From: JADJOY01 sp016713535 [NCBI: Deltaproteobacteria bacterium]
GTDB taxonomy: Bacteria; JADJOY01
Length of the DNA stretch: 64,000 bases
Assembly: GCA_016713535.1 (NCBI GenBank)
Contig: JADJOY010000040.1
Span: forward strand, 1 to 64,000
Reading direction: 5' to 3'
In this document: positions 1-12,429 of the stretch, piece by piece
Layout of the letters: the number at the start of each line of letters is the position of its first letter
How positions within the stretch are numbered: position 1 is the stretch's first letter
Position numbers and translations under genes: made by a program
Notes under the pieces: model-generated
Told to the model about the DNA's origin: nothing
What the model saw: only the letters and a program-made list of their open reading frames with translations
The model's database searches: none

Positions 1-23
1 GATCTCCACGAGGTAACCAGCGC

Positions 24-1117
24 ATGAACCAATGGACCCGACTGGTCGAGAAGCACCGCGGCCTGATGACGCGCTACCCGTACATCCTGCCGAGGATCGC
101 GGCCAACTACTTCAAGCTGATGGTGCTCAAGAAGCCGGTGCTGCGCGGGGTCGAGTTCTCGGTCTCCAACGACTGCAACGCGGCGTGCGGCCACTGCTCG
201 GCGTGGGAGCTGATGGAGGCCAGGCGACGTCCTCGACGTGGCCACGTCGGCGCGCATCCTCGGCGAGTGCATCGAGCTCGGCGCGCTCAACATCAACTTC
301 ACCGGCGGCGAGGCGCTCATGCGCCGCGAGATCTACGACCTGATCGGCGCGGCGCAGCCCGATCGCGTTGTGGTGTCGCTCGCCACCAACGGCATGATGC
401 TCTCCGACGACGTCGTGCGGCGGCTCAAGGAGAGCGGCGTCCGGATCCTGTCCGTGGGGCTCGACAGCGCCCGCCCCGAGGTTCACGACGCGCGCAAGGC
501 GCGTGTCGGCGCCTACGAGAAGCTCGTCGCGGGCGTGAAGCGCGCGGTGTCGCTCGACCTCGAGGTCTACCTTCTGCACCGTCATCACCCGCGAGAACCT
601 CGCCAACGGCGACGCGTGGGAGATGGTCGAGCTGTCGCGGAACCTCGGCTGCCTGCTGACCGTGAACATCGCGTGTTCGGTGGGGGCGTGGAAGGACGAC
701 CAGGACCAGCTCCTGCGCCAGCACGAGATCCGCGAGTACGAGCGGATGCTCGAGGTGCCGCACGTGCGCTGGGAAGGCGGCTCGAACTACCTGAAGGAGG
801 GCTGCCCGGCGGGGATCGAGAAGATCTACGTCACGGCCACCGGGGAAGTGGCGCCGTGCCCACGCGCCCACGTCTCGTTCGGCAACGCGCGCACCGAGCC
901 GATGTCGGCGATCTGGCGGCGCATGCTCGGTGAGGAGGCGTTCGGCCACGTCCAGCCCGGCTGTCCGGCCGGCGACGATCCGCAGTTCATCCAGACCTAC
1001 CTCGAGCCGATCCGCGAGAGCGGCCAGTCGTTCCTGCCGGTCGACGAGATCCACCGCCGCAAAGACCTCAAGTCGACGCGGGTGTCGCTGCCGGTGGCAC
1101 CCCCGGGACACGCCTGA
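24..1117 (+). CDS. Radical SAM/SPASM-type protein (two frameshifts)
   Basis: This is a radical SAM enzyme of unknown substrate. The N-terminal part carries the cluster motif CNAACGHC (C-x3-C-x2-C) at about residues 51-58, followed in the next frame by NINFTGGEALMRREI, the usual glycine-rich SAM-binding strand, and SVGLDSARPEVHD. The C-terminal part contains GCPAGIEKIYVTATGEVAPC, which resembles a SPASM-type auxiliary cluster region. The reading frame changes near 225 and near 578, where conserved segments abut perfectly, so sequencing errors are more likely than a real pseudogene. The ATG at 24 follows a CGAGGTAA ribosome-binding site. The stop overlaps the next gene's ATG by one base (TGATG), so the two are translationally coupled. 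The substrate cannot be deduced; peptide, lipid or cofactor modification are all possible. Confidence 0.75.
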
Positions 1118-2688
1118 TGGAGAGCGTCGTCCCGGTCCGCGCCGAGGGCGGCGGCGCGCCGGCCGCGGCGGCGATCGCGCTCGGCGCCGGGGGCGCGCGG
1201 CGCGGGCGCGGGCAGCGTGGCGCCCGGGGGATCCCGAGGTGGTGCTGGTCCAGGCCAAGACCGACATCCTCGACGCCTGGAAGTCGCACCCCACCTTGCC
1301 GCTCTCGCTGCTCGCGGCGGCGCGCAAGGTCGCCAGGACCCGCAACGTGGTGCTGGTCGACGAGCGCGTCGACGAGGGCTGGCGCGCGACGCTCGCGGCG
1401 CACCTCGCCCGCGAGCCGATCTGCGTCGCCATCTCCTCGGTGACCGGGCGGCAGCTCCTCCACGCGCTCGCGATCGCGCGCGCGGTGAAGGAGCTCTCGC
1501 CAGCGACGCCGGTGGTGTGGGGCGGGATCCACGGCACGCTGCTGCCCGAGCAGACGCTCGCCACCGGCCTCGTCGACGTGATCGCGATCGGCGAGGGCGA
1601 GGACACCTTCGCCGAGCTGGTCGACGCCCTCGCCGCGGGCCGGCCCGCGTGGGAGGTTCCCGGCACGGCCAGCCGCGACGGCTCCGGCGTGGTCCGCTTC
1701 GGCCCGCCGCGCGCCAAGCTCGACCTCGACACCCTCGATCCGATCCCCTACCCCCTCGCCGGCCCCGGCTACCTTTTCCTCCGCGGCGGGCGGCCCACCG
1801 CCTACTTCGAGACGTCACGCGGCTGCCCGTATCCGTGTGGCTACTGCTACACGAACGCGCTATTCGCGGTGAGCTGGCGAGGCCAGAGCCCCGAGGTCGT
1901 GCTCGAGCACCTGCGCCAGCTCCGCGCCGCGCTGCCCGGCGTCAGCCACGTCTCGATCACCGACGACTCCTACTTCACCCGCACCGAGCGGGCGCTCGAG
2001 ATCGCCGAGGGCATCCTGCGCGAGGGCTGGGACCTCACCTATCAGGTGCAGGGCACCGTGATCCCGATCCTCAAGAAGCTCGACGACGACCAGCTCGCGC
2101 TGCTCCGCAGGAGCGGCATGGTGCGCGTCGACATGGGGGTCGAGTCGGGCTCGGAGCGGATCCAGAAGGAGATCGGCAAGGGGCTCAAGATCGCCGACGT
2201 GCGCGAGATCAACCGCCGCCTGGCCAAGCACGACATCGTGCCCTGGTACAACTTCATGTCGGGCTTCCCCGAGGAGAGCCCGGCCGAGTTCGGGTCGACG
2301 ATCGACCTTCTGCTCGAGATGGTCCGCGACAACCCGCGGGCGCTGGTGTCGCCGGTCTATTGCCTCGCGCCCTACCCCGGCACCGACGCCTACCACATCG
2401 CCGCGCGCGCCGGGTTCCGGTTCCCGCCGCGCACCGAGGACTGGGCACGCTTCGCCCTCGACCGCTCGAACAACCCGTGGATGACGGAGAGCGCAGCGCA
2501 AGGCCCAGGAGGCGGCGTATTTCCTGTCGATCTTCGTGGACGGCAAGGTCCGCGAGTACGGGACCCTGCCGCTTCGGATCCTCGCCGCGCTCTACAAGCC
2601 GATCGCCAAGCTCCGCCTGCGCAAGCGCTGGTTCGCCTTCCTCCCCGAGAAGTGGCTCGCCGACCGCGTCACCGCGGCGTCGTGCTGA
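1117..2688 (+). CDS. B12-binding-type radical SAM protein (frameshifted)
   Basis: The N-terminal half is a cobalamin-binding-like Rossmann domain (VVWGGIHGTLLPEQTL, then VIAIGEGEDTFAELVDAL), followed by a radical SAM core with CPYPCGYC and a DMGVESGSERIQKEIGKG segment typical of the HemN/MiaB-like Elp3 fold. The C-terminus ends in AALYKPIAKLRLRKRWF, a basic tail common in B12-binding radical SAM proteins acting on lipids or natural products. The frame changes in a G-rich run near 1228 and again near 2500. The ATG at 1117 overlaps the upstream stop. The product is probably a methyltransferase or rearrangement enzyme, but the substrate is not evident. It sits between two SPASM-type radical SAM genes, which suggests one pathway. 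Confidence 0.72.
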
Positions 2689-2717
2689 GCACCGGCGCGC
2701 GCGCGCCGCCACCCGTC

Positions 2718-3757
2718 ATGAGCCGGACGGACTCGCTTCGCAACCGACTGGCGCTCACCGGCGCCTACCTCGCGGGCAACCCCGCGCCGGGCGGATGGCC
2801 GATGGAGCTCACGCTCGAGCTCACCAATCGGTGCGATCTGGGCTGCATCATGTGCCCGCGCAACTGGTCGGGGCGCGCGCCGGGCGACATGGACCTCGAC
2901 CTGTTCCCTCGATCGTCGATCAGGCCGCCGATCACGTGGGGATGGTGGATCTCTGCCTCGCCGGTGAATCGCTGCTCCATCCCGGGATCTTCGACGCGAT
3001 CGCCTACCTGCGCGCGAAGGGCATCCGCTCGTACCTGCAGACGAGCGGCCTCCACGTCGATCGCGAGCGCGCGACGCGCTTGCTGGACTCCGGTCTCGAC
3101 TTCGTGTCGTTCTCGATCGACGGTTTCCGCCCCGAGACCTACGACACCATCCGCCGTGGCGGCGACTTCGCGCGCACCGTCGCCAACCTCGAGGCGTTCC
3201 TCGAACGCCGCCGCGAGCGCGGCGGCGGCGCACGCAGGCGGCCGTTCACGGTCGTGCAGATGATCGTGCAACGCGACAACGTGCACGAGGCCGACGAGTT
3301 CCGGCGCCGCTGGCAGCGCAGCGGCGTGGACGCGGTACGGCTGAAGCCGCTCGGCGTGAACCGCAACCACGTGCGCCGCATCGGTGACCGCCTCGTGGAT
3401 CGCGGTGCCGAGCGGAACCCCTCCGCGGCCGCGGCCCCGTGTATCCGCGCGTGGCGGGGGCTGGCCGTCTACTGGGACGGCCGCGTCGTGCCCTGCTGCT
3501 ACGACTTCGACGGCTGCGAGACGGTCGGTGACCTGCGTCGGGAACGCCTCGAGGACGTATGGCGGGGCGCCCCGATGAGGAGCCTGCGCGAGCGCCAGGC
3601 CGGCGGGCGCTACGACGAGATCCCGCTCTGCAAGGACTGCAACCGCAAGAACATGAACGTCTCGCGCCTCACCGCTGGACTGGGCAGCCTGGTCGGCGAC
3701 ACGGGGATGGTCCTGCGGGCGCTCCCCGCGCTGCAGCGCCTGGGAATCCGGCCCTGA
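2718..3757 (+). CDS. Radical SAM/SPASM domain protein (one frameshift)
   Basis: The motif CDLGCIMC after LTLELTNR marks the radical SAM cluster site. DLCLAGESLLHPGIFDAI and FVSFSIDGFRPETYDTI follow as the core strands, and the C-terminal SPASM region has WDGRVVPCCYDFDGC plus a later CKDC pair that should bind an auxiliary 4Fe-4S cluster. One frameshift lies near 2908. SPASM enzymes modify ribosomal peptides, sugars or sulfatases; nothing here fixes the substrate. The gene starts 29 bases after the preceding radical SAM gene and ends the cluster before tandem hairpins. No precursor peptide gene is visible between or after these genes. Confidence 0.78.
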
Positions 3758-3785
3758 GGGGCCAGCTGTGTACACGCCGGCTGGA

Positions 3786-3809
3786 GGGCGGCCGCTTCGT
3801 CGGCCGCCC
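3786..3809 (+). terminator. Strong GC hairpin after the radical-SAM cluster
   Basis: GGGCGGCC (3786-3793) pairs perfectly with GGCCGCCC (3802-3809) around an 8-base loop, 28 bases after the last radical SAM stop codon. A second inverted repeat (GGCTTGG at 3812-3818 with CCAAGCC at 3846-3852) follows directly. There is no U-tract, so this would be a non-canonical terminator for the upstream cluster. Confidence 0.45.
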
Positions 3810-3924
3810 CAGGCTTGGCTTGGCGTCGTCGACGAAGCGACTACCCCAAGCCAATCGATCTCTCCAACGATTTCAGGGATTGCAGAGATGGGACATCCTG
3901 GTGATGAAAATAGGACCATTCGAG

Positions 3925-3953
3925 TTGCATATCGCCGAACACCTCGGTAATAT
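3925..3953 (+). promoter_or_regulatory. Sigma70-like promoter of the SUF operon
   Basis: TTGCAT (3925-3930) and TAATAT (3948-3953) are separated by exactly 17 bases, inside an unusually AT-rich patch just before the Rrf2 regulator gene. Transcription would start near 3960, upstream of the GGTGGAG ribosome-binding site and the ATG at 3996. The segment ATAGGACCATTCGAGTTGCATAT over the -35 box has partial dyad symmetry and could be an operator for the Rrf2 protein itself, but the match is weak. Confidence 0.55.
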
Positions 3954-3995
3954 CGTACTGACGCAGTGCTGTATCGCAGGTGGAGCGCCCCCCAC

Positions 3996-4577
3996 ATGTT
4001 TCGAATGACCAAACAGACCGACTACGGGATCGTGCTGCTGACGCGGTTCGCTTCCGCCCCCATGGGCCAAGTCCACACCGCCCGCGACCTCTCGGAAGAG
4101 ACCCTCCTGCCGCTTCCGATGGTCAGCAAGATCCTCAAGGTCCTCGGTCGATACGGCCTGCTCGTGTCGCACCGGGGCGTGAAGGGCGGCTACAGCCTGG
4201 CCCGCCGCCCCGAGCAGATCACGATGATCGACATCGTCGGTGCCCTCGAGGGTCCGGTGGCGATCACCGAATGCAGCCTGGAGCGGCCAGGAGCGTGCAC
4301 GCAGGAGCCGCTCTGCCCGGTCCGCACCCACTGGCAACGGATCAATCAGGTGGTTCGCGACGCTCTCGCGGGGCTCACCCTCGCCGAGATGACCCAGCCG
4401 CTACCGGCGTCGCACGGGACGCGCGTGATGCTCGAGACGGTCGAGCTGTCGAGCGCGGCTGCCCGCGGCAACGGTCACGGGCACACCCCGGCGCCGTCGT
4501 CCGAGCTGGCGCCCGCCGCGCTCGCGACGCTGCCTGCCTCGCCCTCTCCCGTCGCACTGCTGAACGGCGGCTGCTGA
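3996..4577 (+). CDS. Rrf2-family Fe-S regulator of the SUF operon
   Basis: This protein is a winged-helix repressor of the Rrf2/IscR/SufR family, which senses Fe-S status and controls cluster assembly genes. The start [15 protein letters not shown] matches the family's usual N-terminus, which favours the ATG at 3996 over an in-frame ATG 30 bases upstream that would precede the ribosome-binding site. The helix-turn-helix covers about residues 25-60. Three cysteines in [16 protein letters not shown] (about residues 90-106) are placed as the cluster ligands. A roughly 50-residue Ala/Pro-rich tail after SHGTRVML is longer than typical. It is the first gene of the SUF operon, 67 bases before sufB, so autoregulation is expected. 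Confidence 0.88.
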   Translation: MFRMTKQTDYGIVLLTRFASAPMGQVHTARDLSEETLLPLPMVSKILKVLGRYGLLVSHRGVKGGYSLARRPEQITMIDIVGALEGPVAITECSLERPGACTQEPLCPVRTHWQRINQVVRDALAGLTLAEMTQPLPASHGTRVMLETVELSSAAARGNGHGHTPAPSSELAPAALATLPASPSPVALLNGGC

Positions 4578-4644
4578 GCCGGTCTCGCCGCACCGACCTC
4601 GCCGCGCCGCGCACGAACGGAAACGCACCCAGGAGCCCCTCGTC

Positions 4645-6022
<1,378 letters not shown>

Positions 6023-6024
6023 GC

Positions 6025-6715
<691 letters not shown>

Positions 6716-6729
6716 GGGGATCGCCGGTC

Positions 6730-8063
6730 ATGACCCAGACGAGCCCCTTCCTGTCGAGCTTCTCGAACCTGGTGCAGCCCAGCGCCAGCCCGGCCGCGCC
6801 GTGGCTCGCGCGACTGCGCGAGGCGGCGCTGGCGCGCGTCGGCGAGCTCGGGCTGCCGAGCACGCGCCACGAGGCGTGGCGCTACACGAGCGTCGAGCCG
6901 ATCGCCCGCACCGCGTTCCGCCTCGCCGACGCGAGCGCCGTCACCGGCGTCTCCGGCGACGCGGTCGCGTCGCTCTCGCTCGGCGACCAGGCGAGCGCCG
7001 AGCTGGTGTTCGTCGACGGCCACTTCGCGCCGCACCTCTCGAGCGTGGCGAGCCCGCGGGCCGGCTTGCGGGTGGACTCCCTCGCGGCCGCCCTGCGCGA
7101 GCGGCCGGCCGACGTCGAGCCGCACCTCGGCCGCGTCGCCACCGGCGAGCGCGAGCCCTTCACCAGCCTCAACGCGGCGTTCGTCCAGGACGGCGCCTTG
7201 GTGCAGGTCGCGCGCGGCGCGGTGATCGAGAAGCCGATCCACCTCGTGTTCGTGGCCACCGCGCCGGCGGCGACGCCGATCGTGAGCCAGCCGCGGGTCC
7301 TGGTGATCGCCGAGGAGGCGAGCCAGCTCGCGATCGTCGAGCGCTTCGTGAGCCTCTGCACCGGCGTCCACTTGAGCAACGCCGTCACCGAGATCGCGCT
7401 CGGCGAGTCGGCCGTCCTCGAGCACGTGAAGCTCGGCCGCGAGCGCGAGAGCGGCTTCCACGTCGGCTCGCTCCACGTCCGGCAGGCGCGCGCGAGCAGC
7501 TTCTCGTCGCGCTGGATCGTGCTCGGCGGCGGGCTGGTGCGGAACGAGATCCGCACCCTGCTCGACGGCGAGGGAGCCTGCGCCACGCTCGACGGCCTCA
7601 CCGTCGGCGGTGGTCAGCAGCACCTCGACAGCCAGACCTCGATCGAGCACCTCTCGCCACACTGCGAGAGCCGCCAGCTCTACAAGGCGGTGCTCGACGG
7701 CGCCTCGCGGAGCGTCTTCAACGGCCGGGTGCTGGTGGCCAAGAACGCGCAGAAGACCAGCGCCCAGCAGGTCAACCGGAACCTCTTGATCTCGAAGGAA
7801 GCGCGCGCCGACACCAAGCCGCAGCTCGAGATCTACGCCGACGACGTGAAGTGCTCGCACGGCGCGACCATCGGCAAGCTCGACGCCAACGCGATCTTCT
7901 ACCTGCGCTCGCGCGGGCTCGGCGAGGCCGAGGCCCGCGCCGTGCTCACCCAGGCGTTCGCGGCCGAGGTCGTGTCGCGGATCGGCGTGGCGCCGGTGCG
8001 CGAGGAGCTCGAGCGATGGCTCTCGAGCTGGCTTCCCCTGACCCGTTCGTCCGAGGAGACGAG

Positions 8064-8067
<4 letters not shown>
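6730..8067 (+). CDS. sufD: Fe-S cluster assembly protein SufD
   Basis: SufD is the SufB paralogue in the SufBC2D scaffold and is linked to iron entry. The 445-residue protein is intact, with the N-terminal helical part ending in [13 protein letters not shown], the beta-helix core, and the conserved C-terminal [20 protein letters not shown] plus [20 protein letters not shown]. The ATG follows a GGGGATCG stretch 8 bases upstream. The stop overlaps the sufS start as ATGA, showing translational coupling. Placement between sufC and sufS is the standard SUF order. Confidence 0.95.
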
Positions 8068-9357
<1,290 letters not shown>

Positions 9358-9358
<1 letters not shown>

Positions 9359-9816
9359 TGTCCGAGCTACGCGACCTCTATCAGGAAGTGATCCTCGACC
9401 ACGGCCGCCGGCCGCGGAACTTCAAGGTTCTCGACGGCGCCAACCGCAAGGCCGAGGGCTACAACCCGCTGTGCGGCGACCGCTTCACCGTGTACCTCGA
9501 GGTCGAGGACGGCGTGGTGAAGAGCGCGAGCTTCCAGGGCTCGGGCTGCGCGATCTCCACGGCCTCGGCATCGATGATGACCGAGATGGTGAAGGGCCGC
9601 ACCGAGCAAGGAGCGCAGGCCCTGTTCCACACCTTTCACGAGATGGTGGCGCCGGGCGCGGCGACGCCGAGCGGCCAGCCCAAGGTCGACCTCGGCAAGC
9701 TCGCCGTGTTCACGGGCGTCACCGAGTACCCCACCCGGGTGAAGTGCGCGACTCTCGCGTGGCACACCCTCAACTCCGCGATCGAGGCGCCCGGCGCCAC
9801 GGTCTCGACGGAATGA
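9358..9816 (+). CDS. sufU: SufU-type zinc-dependent sulfurtransferase
   Basis: SufU accepts persulfide sulfur from SufS through a zinc ligand swap. The 152-residue protein has the IscU fold with the three expected cysteines in NPLCGD, GSGCAIS and VKCATLAW. The roughly 18-residue insertion between the second and third cysteines that distinguishes SufU from IscU is present (FHTFHEMVAPGA region). Pairing with SufS rather than SufE is typical of Gram-positive bacteria but also occurs in several deep Gram-negative phyla, which helps to exclude enterobacterial relatives. Confidence 0.92.
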
Positions 9817-9859
9817 CCCGCACGAATCGCCGCTCAGCGCGCGATTTGCGAGGACCTCG

Positions 9860-10519
9860 ATGGTAGGCCCAATCGTCGACACCCTGAAGGACCTGGCGGG
9901 ACGCTGGCTCATGCGCTCCGCGCGCACCGCCAAGGAGCATCCGTTCGACGCGCCCGTCCACTACGCGCCGCACGAGGAGCTGGCCGGCAACGGCGCTCAC
10001 CCGTCCACGCCCGCCGCCCCGGCGGCGGCGCCGGCCATCGCCGAGCCCGCGGCGGCGCCGGCACCGGTGAACGGCAACGCGTACGCGCCGATCCCCGCAC
10101 CCACCTCGAGCGAGGCGCCCGCGACGCCGGTGGCCCCGGCGATCGATGCCGCGGGCCCGACCCCGGGCGGTCGTACCTGGACGGGGGACATGCGCCAAGC
10201 CTCGCCCGAGCCCGAGGGGCCGATCGGTCACGCGATCGTGAGCGCGCTGCGCACCTGCTACGACCCCGAGATCCCGGTCAACATCTACGAGCTCGGGCTC
10301 ATCTACGGGATCGAGCTCGACGAAGAGCAGAACGCGTGGCTGGTGATGACGCTGACCTCGCCGATGTGTCCGGTCGCCGGCTCGCTTCCTCCCGAGGTGC
10401 AGGGCAAGATCGCCGCGGTCGAGGGTGTGAGGTCCGCCAAGGTGGACGTGGTGTGGGATCCGCCCTGGAGCCCCGACATGATGAGCGAGGCCGCCAAGCT
10501 CGAGCTCGGGATGTTGTGA
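9860..10519 (+). CDS. sufT: SufT/MIP18 (DUF59) protein with long Ala/Pro linker
   Basis: The C-terminal 100 residues are a DUF59/MIP18 domain: DPEIPVNIYELGLIYGIEL, MTLTSPMCPVAGSLP with the conserved cysteine, and VVWDPPWSPDMMSEAAKLE. SufT-like proteins help in Fe-S maturation. The N-terminal half is unusual: a short helical segment (DTLKDLAGRWLMRSARTAKE) and about 70 residues of Ala/Pro-rich low-complexity linker. The extension could tether the domain to another SUF component, but this is inference. It is the last SUF gene, 43 bases after sufU, and is followed by two hairpins. Confidence 0.88.
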   Translation: MVGPIVDTLKDLAGRWLMRSARTAKEHPFDAPVHYAPHEELAGNGAHPSTPAAPAAAPAIAEPAAAPAPVNGNAYAPIPAPTSSEAPATPVAPAIDAAGPTPGGRTWTGDMRQASPEPEGPIGHAIVSALRTCYDPEIPVNIYELGLIYGIELDEEQNAWLVMTLTSPMCPVAGSLPPEVQGKIAAVEGVRSAKVDVVWDPPWSPDMMSEAAKLELGML

Positions 10520-10530
10520 TCGAGCGTCGC

Positions 10531-10575
10531 GGGGGGACGGAACCCCCCGTGCCACGAAAACCGTCGTAACGACGG
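10531..10575. terminator. Tandem hairpins between convergent genes
   Basis: GGGGGG (10531-10536) pairs with CCCCCC (10543-10548), and CCGTCG (10561-10566) pairs with CGACGG (10570-10575) around TAA. They lie between the convergent SUF operon and rhomboid gene and could act as a bidirectional terminator. Neither stem is followed by a clear U-run. Confidence 0.45.
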
Positions 10576-10583
10576 CGGTTCCA

Positions 10584-11426
10584 TCACCCGCGCGCGATCA
10601 GGTGGACCGCGAGCGCGACGAACGCTGCCACGACCGCGAGCGCGGCGCCCGTCCCCAGCCCGACCGCGACGTTTCGCCCCGCCGGCGTGGCGGGCGGGCG
10701 GTCCTTCATCGCCATGCCGAGCACGAACCCCGCGGCGAGGCCACCGACGTGGGCCGCGTTGTCGACGTTGATCACCACGCCGAGCAGGAACGTGTAGCCG
10801 ATCGAGCGCAGGAGCTGCGCGCGCACGCGCTCCATGAAGACCCCGCCGCGCTTGACCGTGATCGCGAGCAGCACGCCGACGATCCCGAGCACCGCACCCG
10901 AGCCGCCCACCGAGAGGTGAGGCGTGCCGGTGATCAAGCTCCACGCGACACTCGCGCCGAAGCCCAGGATCCCCGTCACCACGTAGAGGAAGAGGTAGCG
11001 CGCCGAGCCGTAGTTGTGCTCGACCGCCGGCCCGAGATCGGCGAGCGCCATCGAGTTGAACGCCACGTGCATGAGGCCGCCGTGCACGAACATCGGCACC
11101 ACCAGCCGCCACCACTCGCCCGCCAGCACCGACTGGGCGAAGGCGCCGGTCATCGTCCACACGAACGGCGCGCCAGCGAGGAACGAGCCCACCAGCCCCT
11201 GCCGGCCGAGAGATCCGAGCAGCGTGGTGATCACGAAGATCACCGCGTTCATCCCGAGCAACACCGCCGTGACCGGATACTCGCTGGGCACGAAGCGGCG
11301 CGCCGAGCGCGCCACCGCCGCGGGTGAGAACGTGAGGTTGGCACCGCACCTCGAGCAGTGCGTGACGCCCACGCACACGAGCTGGCCGCACGCGGGACAG
11401 AGGCTGGGGCGCTCGGTGCCGGGCAT
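10584..11426 (-). CDS. Rhomboid-family intramembrane serine protease with zinc ribbon
   Basis: Rhomboids cleave transmembrane helices inside the membrane. The catalytic serine lies in GGSGAVLG and the histidine in NAAHVGGLAAG. The HGGLMHVAFN segment supplies the conserved HxxxHxxxN loop, and about seven hydrophobic segments are visible. Before the membrane domain there is a cytosolic double-cysteine zinc ribbon (CPACGQLVCVGVTHCSRCG). An in-frame start at 11609 exists, but it would overlap the divergent gene's start codon, so the ATG at 11426 directly before the zinc ribbon is chosen; neither has a clear ribosome-binding site. The gene is convergent with the SUF operon. Confidence 0.85.
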   Translation of the reverse strand: MPGTERPSLCPACGQLVCVGVTHCSRCGANLTFSPAAVARSARRFVPSEYPVTAVLLGMNAVIFVITTLLGSLGRQGLVGSFLAGAPFVWTMTGAFAQSVLAGEWWRLVVPMFVHGGLMHVAFNSMALADLGPAVEHNYGSARYLFLYVVTGILGFGASVAWSLITGTPHLSVGGSGAVLGIVGVLLAITVKRGGVFMERVRAQLLRSIGYTFLLGVVINVDNAAHVGGLAAGFVLGMAMKDRPPATPAGRNVAVGLGTGAALAVVAAFVALAVHLIARG

Positions 11427-11598
11427 GGGAGGGATCGCGCTCGGGGCTTCGATCGCGCGATCGCCCGACGACGCGCCCGGAAGGTAGTGCCCGCGAGAGC
11501 CGCCCGCAACCACCGTCGGCGGTCCGGGCACGCTCGATCCCGTGCCTCGACACCCCTCGCTTGATTCGGCGCGAGCGGGCGGATAGCCCCACGGTTCG

Positions 11599-12405
11599 AT
11601 GATCGACATCCTCCGCGACCTCGCCGACCTCTACGCCACCGCGCTCAAGGACACCGGCCGCTCCCTCCAGCGCGGCTGGATCGGCTTCGTCGCGGTGCCG
11701 CTCTACGGGATCGTGCTGACGCTCGTGACGCCGATGGTGATGCCGCTCGGCATCATCGGCGGCTTCATCCTGGGCTTCGTCAACGCCGTCGCGGCGGGGG
11801 CGCTGCTCGCGCTCGTCGAGCAGTGCCTGCTCGCGCGCCGGCTCAGCTTCGGCGACCTGCGCGACGCCCTCGGCCACTACTGGTGGGAGGTGATCGGCAT
11901 CGGCTTCGTGCTGATGCTGCCGAGCTTCGTGCTCCAGCAGATCGGCGCCAACGCCTCGTTCGGCCCGTTCGCGGTGGTGGCGGTCTACATCCTCGCCGCG
12001 GTGTTCCTGAACCCCCTCCCCGAGATCGTCTACCAGGTGAAGGGCGCCAACCCGGTCGAGCACCTCGGCGAGTCGGTGCGCTTCATCCACCAGCACTGGA
12101 TCGAGTGGTTCCTGCCGGCGGCGATCGTGGTGGCGCCGATCCTGCTCGCCGCCGAGCGCTCGCTGATCTCCGGGGCTTCAGGGCTCGACTTCGGGTTCGA
12201 GACCCTGCTGGCGGTGCCGCTCATGGTCGCGACGAGCGTCACCAAGCTGCTCGGCGTCACGCACCCGCTGGTCAGCGTGCTCCTCGCGGTGGTGCTGACC
12301 TCGGTGATCACCTTCGCGATGCTGGTCTTCCGCGGTCACCTGTTCGCGGCGCTGCGCGGCTCGACCCGTCGCGCGCGGGCATTCCGCCGCCGCATGAGCG
12401 GCTGA
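11599..12405 (+). CDS. Multi-pass membrane protein, function unknown
   Basis: The 268-residue protein has about six hydrophobic segments (for example FVAVPLYGIVLTLVTPMV, FVLMLPSFVLQQIGA and VLLAVVLTSVITFAMLVF) and a basic C-terminus (RRARAFRRRMSG) that would lie in the cytoplasm. A short amphipathic N-terminus (MIDILRDLADLYATALKD) precedes the first membrane helix. No catalytic motif is recognised. It is divergent from the rhomboid gene, and the next gene starts 24 bases downstream, so it may be co-transcribed with the SDR gene. Confidence 0.7.
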   Translation: MIDILRDLADLYATALKDTGRSLQRGWIGFVAVPLYGIVLTLVTPMVMPLGIIGGFILGFVNAVAAGALLALVEQCLLARRLSFGDLRDALGHYWWEVIGIGFVLMLPSFVLQQIGANASFGPFAVVAVYILAAVFLNPLPEIVYQVKGANPVEHLGESVRFIHQHWIEWFLPAAIVVAPILLAAERSLISGASGLDFGFETLLAVPLMVATSVTKLLGVTHPLVSVLLAVVLTSVITFAMLVFRGHLFAALRGSTRRARAFRRRMSG

Positions 12406-12429
12406 CCGGTCACCGCGGGTCGCGAGCGC

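Noticed and set aside
11427-11609. A longer rhomboid N-terminus starting at 11609
   Set aside because: It would overlap the divergent gene's start codon and adds a Pro/Gly/Ser-rich stretch with no recognised features; the ATG at 11426 leads directly into the zinc ribbon.
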